Shown here piece after piece: positions 53,999 through 64,000 of a DNA stretch of 64,000 nucleotides. Numbering within the stretch: position 1 is the first letter of the stretch; the number at the start of each line of letters is the position of its first letter. The translations under genes and the position numbers were made by a program. The notes under the pieces are model-generated. The model had not been told where the DNA came from. It made no database searches and saw nothing but the letters and a program-made list of their open reading frames with translations. This DNA comes from Corythucha ciliata (taxonomy: Eukaryota > Arthropoda > Insecta > Hemiptera > Tingidae): positions 27,013,253-27,077,252 of the forward strand of contig CM075939.1 in the NCBI GenBank assembly GCA_038030265.1, in the 5' to 3' direction.

Positions 53999-56900
53999 GT
54001 CACCTAATTTAGTTTCGACAATTGACTATATCGGTTGAGCTAACGTTAGCACGTCTCTGGTAATGTAAATTATCTCGCCTCGATATTACTTAACCTCTGC
54101 TGTTACGAGCAAGTGGGATTCGGGAGGACGTTAAAATCTCGTTGAGGATGCTCGCTGAAGAGACTTCAGAGAAGGGTTTATAAAAGCATTTCTAAGTTCA
54201 CTGTTTCATTTCAATTTTATCACGAGGAATTCAATCTATTTTCATGCGCCTCGCCCCACATTTACCCTCTCTCAACTTCTGTCTCTGTCAATATCTCATC
54301 CCAAATAATCAACCCGTTCACTCTTACCGGCAAATTGGGCGAACCTACTTGCCGCTCCCCTTCACCATCCCCATGACCCATTCCCACTCACCGTGACAGC
54401 CCTCTCCGCTCCTTCAAACCATGTAGAGCATCGTTGAGATCCTTTTGGATGATGATGATGATGAAGGAAAGGAAAAGGATTATTTGTAGGAAGATTGGTA
54501 GGAAACGGACCAGGAAGGCGTAAGAGAAGCAGACGTATACGTGCGTGGAAGAAGATGAATATACGAACGAGTTTACGGGTGGAGGGAGGTGGAATTGAGG
54601 TTCAATTGGGTTCTACAGTGTAAATCCAACCCCGGCCCCTTTTCAACCCCTCCCCACTATTTGATGGTGATGGTGGGGGGGGGGTGATAACCCTCTCTCG
54701 TCCCACTTCGATTTGCCGATGGAAAAGTAGGTTTGCAAGATTGGTGCTGGTGGGTGGTGGCTTGGGGGTGAAGGGTGACAAATGGAGATCATCCTATTGT
54801 TGCGACAAAACCATTGATAAATGAACCGTCAAATACCGAACGTCACTCCTCCACTTGAAACAGAAAGAATAAGGTGGGACAAGAAGTGAGGTGGGCGAAA
54901 GGCAGGAGAGAAAAAATACGCTGTATTCATCGTTGCGGAAAAAAGTTGCATACAATGTGGTGCGGGGGCGGGAAGGGGGTTCACGGATAATAGAGGATCT
55001 TCCTGAACAATAGGACACCGTAAATACTCAAATGAACTTGTTATATTACAAATTGGAACACGGTCGTTGAAGGGCTTTCTCTGTTCTACCAGATATCAGA
55101 TAGCCTGAAAATTCACACCACGTTCAATAACGTATAACAATACAAAATGGAGTGCAGCATTGTAGTCCCCCTTTTGGAAAAATACACAAAACGAAGTCGC
55201 GCCCCCCCCCCCACTCCCTACACCGAGTGAATAAAACCGGACAGAAGCAGGTCAATTGACAACTATCGAAATAACGTAATGATGTGTCTCGGAGGCCCGT
55301 GCCCCCAATTCTGCCTGTGCGGTCTTTCAATCACGGTACATTACGTTTTAATTTATTTTAAACCTAGCTAATTCGATGAAAACTCTCCCCGCCCCTCCCC
55401 CTTTTCAGAAAACCAATGGTACTCATTTCATGCCCCACGGCGTAGAACAATTCAATTCGTTGATTCTCCCATGAGAGAACGCCCAAGTTGCCATTTGTCA
55501 GTTGTCAATAACGTGACAAGAACGCAGGAGAGGTAGCAGTCAACAATTCATTCACTGCGCCGCATTCCATTTATCCCCGAGGCTAAAACGGATTTCTCAC
55601 TAAATATTGGCATGGTGCTCGTATATATTTTATTGGCCTCGCTTGTCACGCTAAAATTTCATTATCGAATTAAAAATCGCTTCGTTACTGTTTATTTTAA
55701 CTTTGAACATTTTCTGAAAGTTTTTAATTTTCGAGACTGATGATTTCTCATTGTTGTTTCAGACTCTTTCCCTCGTCACCTTCCTATCCGCGAAAATGAG
55801 GTTTCTTTCTCTGAAAATGGTGATAGAAGTTGGGTTGATGACTGGTGTGGTGGTGGTATTGGTGGGGGGGGGGAGGTAGACGGTGATGAAGGCAGTTCGT
55901 TAATCCTGGAACATGCTAATCCACCTTCAGATTCCTAATGACTATCTTATGTTTATTTATGTCAAGTGAGTTTAGAAAAGGAGGATCTCGGAGAAAATAG
56001 AGAGCGGTAGTATAAGAGAGGGGGTTCCCATTACCTTCATCAAACGCTTTTGGATTCCACGATATTGCTTGGGAAGTCAACTCGAAATTCATTAACTGTT
56101 CCTTTTCGAAAACTCTCCTACTTTTCTTCGAAATACTCCCGGCTGAGTGGTGGGGGTGGGAGAAGGTTCATTAGAAAAATGTGCCGGGTGAAAAAAAAGA
56201 GTGTCAGTTCACCCGCGTCTACTCCTTCCCTCATCAGATGGAATTCTAATGCTTTCATTGTTGCTTCGAAACGATATTAACGCTCAATTTAAATCTCATT
56301 AATCTAAATTCAACAAACTCCCCTACTTCTCACCACTCTCTTTCTTTCTTTGGGCCAACCTGTCTCCAGTGCCCTGTCACGGGAGAAGTTAAGTTACACC
56401 AATCTCTCTTCCCTTCTTAACCCTACAGAAGGGAAGAGCGCTCCTAATTTCAAGTCCAGTCATTTTTGGCTTCTCGCTTCTTTTCTAACTGTAGAGCCGC
56501 AAATCTTTATCGCGTTCCATGTTATTTTTTGCTTATTCATTCGAATTCAATAATATCATTCAGACCTATTCGTTATCATTCTATCGCTTACAATCCACCA
56601 AAATAAAAAAAACAAACTAAAACGAAGAAATCATTTTCTGAATCCTATATGCATTGCCCATGCGCTCACTGGGACAACTGCAGTTTCCCGGAAATGCACA
56701 TCAAGAAAATGCAAAAAGACAAGCCCAAGTCGTGAGAGAGTGAGAGGGAGAATACATATATAAAGTTTTGAAACTTCCCAGCTCACACCACATTGTTAGT
56801 GCAAAGAGCGAAAAACTGGTTTTTGAAGGTGACGACATCAAGAACTCTCACTACACTGTCTCACAGGCCGAGAGTCTTATGATAAGAAGAACAAAGTTGA

Positions 56901-57043
56901 ACTGTTGTGGCGGGTGATGGGTGGGGGGAGTTTTCAAAAGTTCTCGTGATTTCATATGGAACACCTTCTAACCCCTCCTCCACCGTTTTCTTTTTTTCTA
57001 CTTGCAACGACTCGTGACGCCTTTGTACTTTTTTCTCTCGAGC

Positions 57044-57083
<40 letters not shown>

Positions 57084-59361
57084 CGGTCCAAGCGATTAAG
57101 TTTAACACTTTGTTCCTTAAACCACTGACGTGTTTTCTTTCTTCTCAAAGAAACTTGGTTAAATGAAATAAAAATAAGGCTGAGGAAAAGCAATAGACTA
57201 GCCTTGAAGTCTATTGATTGGAGAAAGGTTCTCACCGCTTTTGACGCTTTCCAACCTATAAAAAAAAATTTTTGAAGAGAAAAAGTTGTGGGGCAGATCT
57301 TACTAATGGTGGGAGGGGGGTGTAGGAAGTGATCACTCACTTCTTGAAGCTATAATGAAGGGTATTCCTGCTTCTAGAAACTTGTCTGGTATATATTTAT
57401 ACAAGTAAATTAAATAATAAATTCATCTTTAATATATTTTTTAAAGAGTGAATATTATAACGAGAAAATTAGTGTTCATAATTTATTTTTATTATTATCA
57501 TTATTATTACTATTATTAAAATTATTACCATTATAACTTAAATAATCATTAAAAATGACAAGAAAGAACGTCTGAGGCAACAATGCCAAAGAATTCCCAG
57601 ATCATTGGGCGGGGGCTGGAGAAGGGAAAAGTTTAAATTAAGGATCTTCTTTCCCTTTTCGTCGCCGCACCGCCGCTTCTCCTATCTTTAGCCAGCAACA
57701 CGCTTTCCAATAACTTTTAAAAGAAAAAAAGTTTATTCTTCCTTAACGAGGTGGCCCCGTGGCTTGAAGGGGGTATTTTTAAAATTCACCCCAGTTTTTT
57801 CACCTCCCTTCTGGAAACCCCCTCCCCATCATCCTTCTATCAAGTTTCAACCTTAAAGGAAAGCTTTGAAATCAATTAAATTGTTCTTCGAAAAATCACC
57901 TCCCATTCGCCTCTACGAGGGGTGTCGTCCAGGTATGATGACGTTATTTAGAGAGAGAGTGAGAGCAAGGGAGAGAGAAAGAGACTGAGTGAGAAAGAGA
58001 GTGAGTGAGAGAGAAAGTGTGAGAGAGAAAAAAATGTCTAATTCTTGTAGTTTTCATCCATGTTGGAGGGGCTTCATTGCCAATGCGATGGGGAAGCGAG
58101 GTTCGATTTTTCAAAGGTTATTCGACTCATAACAAATAAGAAGGTTAGAACCCACCTCACCCCCTTTCATTGTTTAGAAGAAGTGAGGAGGAGTCTAGTC
58201 TCCAACTTCTGCCGTTTCGTTTAGATATTTTTTGTGTTGGTTAAAGTGAATAGTCCCTCGCCTTTTCATTTATTTATTTTTTCGGAGATTAGAAAAATGG
58301 ATCGTGAACTTGGTGCCCGGCGAAGTAAAGGCTCACAAAGAAGGAGAAGCCAGCTTCAAAGAAAACCATGTTGATATTGTTCTACGATGATCATCGCAGA
58401 AAAATTTTAGCGGCTGAATTGAATACGAAAATGTCAAAGAAGAAAGGGCAGTCGTTTCTGGTAAACCGAACACAATCGCATCAAAAACTATAAAACACAC
58501 ACACAGTGTAGTGAGCTCAACGGCTAGAATATAAGTTTTCATGGGTGATAGTGATACTCACAGTTTCACAAGTGCTGTACACCGTACCCTGTATCTCGAG
58601 TTTGCTTCTCACCCGCAAGTCATCAATTTCGACTAATCCCGGAAGAAACCAAATCCGACATTCGTGTGCTTTTGACGGTGGTCTCTGGAGGGTGTAAATG
58701 TGTTGAACTTCAAAGGCATAACTTGTTATAATAATGTCATAAATTAACGATTTAATTTGACTACACGAGCTGCGCCGGAGTGAAAAGACATTTTGGTTAT
58801 CTAGAATTCTAGAGAGAGACGAGGAAAATAATGTTCATCTGAAGCCGGGCGGATTCAAAAAATCAAGTAGCCCCTGTCGATTGCGAATCAGGTCTTCCCG
58901 ACACTAATTATTACGTAGAGAAACTTTAAAAATATGTGAAAAACACTGAACTGCCCTAAAACTTGGGATTTGTATCAATGATGTCTAACTTCCCTAGAGG
59001 TTGATGATAAGGTGATAAGGTTTATTATGAGTCGAAACTTCCCCGACGCATTGTCGTGCCTGATATGTCACTGGGTGACATATTTTCAAATTTAACTCTG
59101 AGGGCATATAGAAAAATGCCTCTTCACAAAAATGGCTATTCTGTTACAAGAGACAGCAAAAGTGACTTCAAATGGCTGTGAAAAAAGGAATATTTTCCCT
59201 TTGCAGAAGGTGTACGTTATTTAGGAGAACGATGTTCACAAGAATTGACCGTTTACCGGTTGAATAGCTATAACGAAATTAAATTACAGTGATAATTATC
59301 TTTCCGAGGATGGGAATAGCACAACACAATTTTTTCATGAGTTTCGAAAAAAAAAAATGTG
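53999..59361. other. No gene seen; simple repeats
   Basis: An A38 run at 57045-57082, ATT/TTA trinucleotide tract at about 57487-57535, GA-rich microsatellite at about 57952-58030, and poly-G or poly-C runs near 54675, 55203 and 55865. The long open stretch 56861-57340 (minus) is carried by the A38 run (translated as poly-Phe) and is not a gene. Confidence 0.6.
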
Positions 59362-59425
59362 CTCCCCGACGGGATTAGAACCCGCAACGTCTACACGTCT
59401 AGTGCTGCGAGCTGCGGCACGGTGA
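59362..59425 (-). pseudogene. Truncated tRNA-like sequence
   Basis: Minus strand: T arm GCGGG-TTCTAAT-CCCGT (one G-T pair) followed by CGGGGAG as a 3' acceptor strand, then an A/T run. The preceding anticodon-like part CTAGACGTGTAGACG is not well paired, and no matching 5' acceptor or D arm was found. A SINE or tRNA remnant. Confidence 0.35.
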
Positions 59426-60384
59426 AGTCGTTGGCAGTGAGGAATGAGCATTGAGCAAACCCGGACCTCACCAAGGATTGTTGAACTACTTAAGCGTTCT
59501 TGGTTACATCCACTGCTAGAATCTGAGTATTTCACCCTTTTTAAACCCATAAGTACGTGGAACGCAAGCACGTTACAAATTGCTAGCATTTAAGCGCATG
59601 CGCGGTGAATTAGTTGGGACAGGTATACAAGAAGTGCAAAACTGGCTCGAGAGACACGTTACGCTTCGTGAAATCCTACCTGTGATAAATTTCCTGGTTT
59701 TTCAAGGTCGGAGAAGTCGCGATATCGTTGCGTTGCTTTCAGGGCAGTTCGGTACGTTTTTACGCCTAAGAGACAGAAATGACATCTCTGAGACTAATAA
59801 ATGCTTTTTCGCGAACCTCATATCACAGACCAGTACAGGTTTCTTGTCTGTTTTCAGCGTGCTATTTTGACCATTTTATTTTTCGGCTTCATCTGAGCGG
59901 GTTATACATAGCGTGATTCAAGGCAATTTAACTTTATAGGCCTCAGTAAAATCTTATTCTTGGGTTTCTGACTAAAGCTAGCCCCGAACCGTTTTCCCCC
60001 AATAGGTTCGTATTCGGCTTCCACGCTCCATACAAACCCCTTTCTGACTCAACTCTTTCACTGAAGAAGACAGCTGGCCGATTTCCATCAGCAACGCGTG
60101 GGAACAAGGCCCGTTTAGGGGAGAAAATAGGGGAAACGAACCCCTTGGGAGGAGGACTTTTACGTTTTACGCTGGACAATGCCTAGAAAATGTCAGTGAG
60201 GCAGGTATACTAATCATATAGGCATCAGACGTGTCGTGTCACTTCCACCGACGACACCCTGATCAATGACTGGGGCTGGAAGGGCACCCACGCCTGGGTC
60301 TTGGTAATTATGTGAAATACTTAATTGACATTGACCTAATTTCCTCGATTCCAGATGTTCCCGGTAACATATTTTTAGTAAAGT
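59426..60384. other. No gene I can name
   Basis: An open stretch at 59580-59870 (plus, 96 codons) has ordinary composition (ERHVTLREILPVINFLVFQG) but no domain I recognise and no clear splice sites. It may be chance. Confidence 0.4.
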
Positions 60385-60565
60385 GGCCCATACACGTACA
60401 ATAAATATTGCGCAAACTAGGGGTTGTATAATAAAATTTAAAGTTTGTGGGTTGTATTGATGGGTTGCCCCATATAATGTACATACAACTCATTTTTATT
60501 CTGTAAACAACTGGAAACAAAATATTGCGCAAAATAGTTTGTGAAATAATACTGTACGTGTCCCC
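60385..60565. mobile_element. Probable MITE, 181 bp
   Basis: GGCCCATACACGTACAATA at the left faces ATACTGTACGTGTCCCC at the right (imperfect); ATATTGCGCAAA occurs near both ends. Confidence 0.5.
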
Positions 60566-60629
60566 TTATAATATTCATACACTTTTCTCCTCGAATAGGC
60601 ACATTTTCAAGAGCTAAAATTTAAACTGA

Positions 60630-60985
60630 GTTAACTTGTTTCAGGTGAGTCTTTCTGACTTTTCGAGATGCCTCAAATGTGAACTCAAGAAGTGAAGGAA
60701 GCGAGCAAGTATAAAACTTTTCAGTAAAATACACTTAGGTAAACAAGCATCCCTTCCTTTTACCCTCATCATCCCTTATCCCTTTTCATCCCTTTTTTCC
60801 TCCGCAACTCTCCCTCACCCCTACCACACAAGATCAGAGATTCGATTACACCTACCGCACAAGCTAAAAGATGCCCCGGGCTCTCTTCCAAGTATTTGGT
60901 GCCCGTGAAGGGAGGGAGAGTCTCTCTTCTTACACTCTCACACTCCCTCCGCCACTCTTTTTCGAACTGATTGAGATACATGGCG
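60630..60985. repeat. Dispersed duplication, copy 2
   Basis: Partner of 2690-3045. Here TTTTTCGAACTGATTGAGAT leads within 40 bases to ACCCTGAGAGGTGTC without the 685-bp insertion present at 3.1-3.8 kb. Confidence 0.7.
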
Positions 60986-61821
60986 TCTGAAACTGATAAC
61001 CCTGAGAGGTGTCGGCAAAAAAGAATTTGACGCAAAGGATGTTGTGTTTGGTGGCGATGTTTTGGCGCCATCGATGGTGGCGGGTGGGCGGGGAGCGATC
61101 GGGATCTTCGTTACTCTCTTTTTTACAGCCCCTTTATTCCTTGTCGTTTTTACGAAAGTATGTATGTAGTATGAGTTTCAAGTGTTTCCCCTACCCTCTT
61201 CTTCATAATTGTTAACTTTGATGATGAGAGGGAAAAAGGAAGACACTTTTTTCTTTATTTCTGACTACTTCCGTGATGGAGAGATTTTATGGAGCAAATA
61301 TTTTTAAAAAAACGTTCTGAGCTCGCTCTTTTTTGATAATATCAAAACTTGAAGGAGCGTGAGAGGAATAAAGTGAAAAATTATAGCCCGCCCAGTAACT
61401 GAAAATTCTCGAAAATATTTATTCATCGATCTTACGCTTTCCCCTCTGTGTCTTCCCTTCATCCTTGGTGATTGGCTAGGGGAAAGATTATGATCGATTA
61501 CTTGTCCTATTTTCAGGTAAGGGCCAGTCATCCAATAGGCAATATCAAATGATTTTATACGTTGAGTAATGGATACGATTTTTGAGCTTTTCCTACAGCG
61601 ATCTTTTCCGCTTGCCATTTTTCAATTTATCGGCCAGTTAGGCCGTTTTATTAGATGGTAAAGTGCAATGAAAGTTAGAATTGACTTAACTTTGATTTGG
61701 ACCCGAAGCTCATTTGACAATTTCTAGACTATTCGAGTCAGTTGACAGTAAAGATCAGATTGTGAGGCATAGGCGGGAACGCTAAGTTCAGAAATAAAGG
61801 AAACCCAATTTAAGGCTCTAT
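60986..61821. other. No gene seen
   Basis: Polypyrimidine and AT-rich spacer; open frame 61304-61618 (minus) has no recognised domain. Confidence 0.45.
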
Positions 61822-62523
61822 GGGCCGTATTCAGAAACCCACCTTTTCGAAAAATTTACTTAAGGAGTTGAAAAATCTGATGGTTTATAAAAATTTGTCG
61901 CATGTTTTGAAGCGCTTATCCTTCCGTCACACGATCCTCTTAATGAAACAAGAACACACATGCGAGCTTTTAGTACTCGCTCCTTTTTTTTTATGGTTGT
62001 TATTTGGGTTTTAGCGTTGGAATAAGACATTGGATACTAACACAAGTAATTTATCATTTAAATATTGTTGATATAATATGTGTGAACTGAAGAAAATATT
62101 AAATTGTGGAAGTAATGAAAATATTCAAGAAAATACGCGCGGAGTGTGCTTGTATCTCCATAATTTTCACTTTAATTCGCTCAATACGCTGGTAAGTTGG
62201 GCTACTGGGATGGGAAAAAAATTTGGAACTAATAGCGTTCCCCATTTGCACAAAATTCTGCATTTGGGTAGTTCATTTCCACCCGTCTTCACAGAATTAA
62301 ATCATATGTTAGTGGAGAAGACGGGTGGAAATGAATAGCCCCGTTGCAGAATTTTGTGCAAATGGGGAACGCTATAAGAAGAACAAAAGGGAGAGAAACC
62401 CGTTTAAAAAAATCCACGTAGAAAATTCAGCGAAAAACGGCAAACGAGTACAAACAACTCGTGCGCATGTGACGGAAGGTTAAAGGAGACGTAAAGGTTA
62501 ACGATGGTTTCTGAATACGGGCC
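61822..62523. mobile_element. TIR element, 702 bp, host to a nested MITE
   Basis: Left GGGCCGTATTCAGAAACC, right GGTTTCTGAATACGGGCC (inverted pair of 17-18 bp). No coding content; a family A MITE lies at 62232-62375. The terminus resembles that of the MITE at 20771-20906. Confidence 0.75.
62232..62375. mobile_element. MITE family A, copy 2
   Basis: ATAGCGTTCCCCATTTGCAC then AAAATTCTGCA at the left faces TGCAGAATTTTGTGCAAATG then GGGAACGCTAT at the right, a 31-bp perfect inverted end. The inner hairpin TTCATTTCCACCCGTCTTC faces GAAGACGGGTGGAAATGAA. Relative of 28571-28682. Confidence 0.9.
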
Positions 62524-62823
62524 TATAAGTTCCTACGAGTAGTGACAGTAGCCATATTTGGTCCTACCCTCCGTATGCTGATCAAATAGATTTTGTTTCT
62601 CTCATTCGCAGCTCCGGTCGAGTAGGTTACGCTCCCCAGTCAATCACAAGCCCTAATTCTTACTCCAAAGGATCACATATGGCGGATATTGTCGGTATAC
62701 CTGCAAGTAACAACAGGTCCTCTACCCAATTTTCTGATAAAATAATAGCTTACAGACAAAAAATGGAGGACGTAATAATATGGAGAGGCCCAAGTAAACT
62801 TGTAGGCGTGCTAAAAATCTCCC
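62524..62823. other. No gene seen
   Basis: Short spacer between the TIR element and the P-like element. Confidence 0.5.
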
Positions 62824-63681
62824 CTATTGGCGATTGTAGCTAAGAGATACGATATCTGGTAGCGTTTCAGAGAAACATTGAGTCCGGTACTCTATGTGAT
62901 TTGTTGTTGTCGTTTGACAACAAACCACTACAGAGGTTTTCTACAATGAGGATGTTCCATGTATCAATAATGTTTGTCAGAGACACTTTTTTACCGTGAA
63001 CTACGGCTAAATAATCCGACGGTGAAGAGGAGGTCTCGATATTGTACCTTTGGTATCACCGAATCAAGAAAACAAGACGGTTATATGCGGGTACACCGTA
63101 CCTACACCCGTACAAAAACTTTCCCTGTCGGCTAATTTTTGGGGCAAGAAAACTCGAAAACACCGATTCAAAAACGTTTTCGACCATTTTGCTGAACCCG
63201 TGCCGTTCTCTGAGCACTACTACGAAACGGTGAGCTGGCGAGTACCAATAAAGAAATGATAAGGAATTCGTGGACTCGTGGGATGTCTCTCAAGGGTGAA
63301 TCCAGAGAAAACTGCTGTGTCTTCGGTTGCTCTTCCCGTTGTAACCGTGACACAACATTGTCATTTCATTGTTTCCCAAAAATTGAGGGTTCAACGGTGT
63401 CAGTTATCAATTAGCTCATTGTTGGGAGAAAGTCGACCGCCGAAAGGCTTGGGAGCTTGCTTGACGTTTGAGTATAAATGTATCAGAAACCATGTTAGTC
63501 TGTTCTCGTCACTTTAGGCCAACTGACTACATTTTTTCTGGTATGTTACGGGCGTTGACCACGAAAAAGCACTTTAAAAAAACACAAAACTTGTTATCAT
63601 TTATCATATTTTATGTGGGGAGTACCGGTTTCATTATCACACGACACTAGCGCCGCTAGTAATAGCTCCAATCGCCAATAG
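62824..63681 (+). mobile_element. P-like TIR element with THAP remnant, copy B
   Basis: 858 bp between CTATTGGCGATTGTAGCTA (62824) and CTATTGGCGATTGGAGCTA, inverted, at 63663-63681. It is the uninterrupted reverse-complement counterpart of 6440-7673. THAP coding sequence lies on the plus strand at 63283-63545, close to the right end, so the element seems to be a 5' end fused to a terminal region with the transposase core deleted. Confidence 0.8.
63283..63545 (+). pseudogene. THAP DNA-binding domain, broken (copy B)
   Basis: The ATG at 63283 starts MSLKGESRENCCVFGCSSRC and runs to FPKIEGSTVSVIN, then stops at 63414. A second frame gives WEKVDRRKAWELA (about 63443-63461), and a third frame (63468 on) gives LVCSRHFRPTDYIFSG. 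Together they cover the C2CH signature: C-x2-C at the start, then C-x2-H followed by F. THAP domains of P-element-type transposases bind subterminal transposon DNA. Two frame shifts and a stop make it non-functional here. The short first ORF (43 codons) is real in the sense of homology, not function. Confidence 0.75.
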
Positions 63682-64000
63682 TGGGTGGGACCTATTCATT
63701 CACCACTTGAATGCTATTGGTCGGAAGGCTTAAAAATTTTTTTTCTTTGTTCGTTTGATATCATATGATTCATTTCATATGATTGGATATTTTTATTTTC
63801 TGGCCATATTGGAGGGGTTATTTTTGGCTCCCTCACATATGGACTGGCAGGGGGTGGAGCATCTCCAGTATATTCATTCCTCAATGGACAAAAATGACAC
63901 AGCCTACATCAGTGAGGTTCTTCGTTACCGCGGAGACGAAACGGATGATTCTTGAGTCACTTTTCTCCAGTTTATGGTCTTCGTTATACATCGATGGCTA
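63682..64000. other. No gene seen
   Basis: Right window edge; an open stretch at 63755-63955 has no recognised domain. Confidence 0.4.

Noticed and set aside
56861..57340. 159-codon open frame on the minus strand
   Set aside because: It is open only because it spans the A38 run (translated as poly-Phe), and its flanks are low-complexity; no domain.
59580..59870. Host coding exon
   Set aside because: Composition is reasonable but there is no recognised domain and no support from splice signals, so it is not listed as a gene.

Overview
The window reads as intergenic or heterochromatin-like DNA from an animal genome, most likely an arthropod. The evidence is R1-clade and jockey-like LINE reverse transcriptases, Ty3/gypsy polyprotein remains, THAP and SWIM zinc-finger remains inside terminal-inverted-repeat (TIR) elements, tRNA-derived repeats, GT-AG intron signals and many mononucleotide and GA runs. 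There is no operon-like organisation, and I found no intact host gene that I could name. The order or species cannot be fixed from the sequence alone.

Layout. 0-1.1 kb: 3' part of an R1-like LINE. 2.7-3.8 kb: a dispersed duplication (second copy at 60.6 kb) holding a 685-bp insertion between 23-bp direct repeats. 4.4-4.9 kb: a small TIR element. 6.4-7.7 kb: a P-like TIR element with a broken THAP domain, itself hit by a 377-bp insertion that carries a hammerhead-like motif. 8.06-9.49 kb: a TIR element carrying a frameshifted SWIM zinc-finger gene. 9.8-12.4 kb: a large foldback element with near-identical ~0.5-kb arms, one arm split by another insertion. 14.9-20.9 kb: a foldback and several MITEs. 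20.9-24.8 kb: a nearly complete but multiply frameshifted Ty3/gypsy gag-pol. 27.6-28.3 kb: a second gypsy integrase relic. 28.5-30.0 kb: MITEs and an exon of another SWIM-family gene. 31.6-32.7 kb: a jockey-like LINE relic. 36.7-39.1 kb: degenerate satellite and MITEs. 40.2-44.4 kb: a Cys-rich fragment, a LINE fragment and a second foldback element whose right arm received a 5'-truncated R1-like LINE with a 12-bp target duplication. 49-51 kb: degenerate satellite split by a 1.03-kb TIR element. 52-54 kb: a MITE cluster. 60-63.7 kb: a second duplication copy, nested TIR elements and the second P-like/THAP element in inverted orientation.

The sequences do not form a working pathway. They form a layered record of insertions. 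Several empty sites are visible inside the window (other copy, other arm or other tandem unit), so target duplications and relative insertion order can be read directly. The best candidates for little-described elements are the SWIM-bearing TIR element, the two foldback families sharing a TATACAGGGTGT terminus, and the insertion with the hammerhead-like motif.
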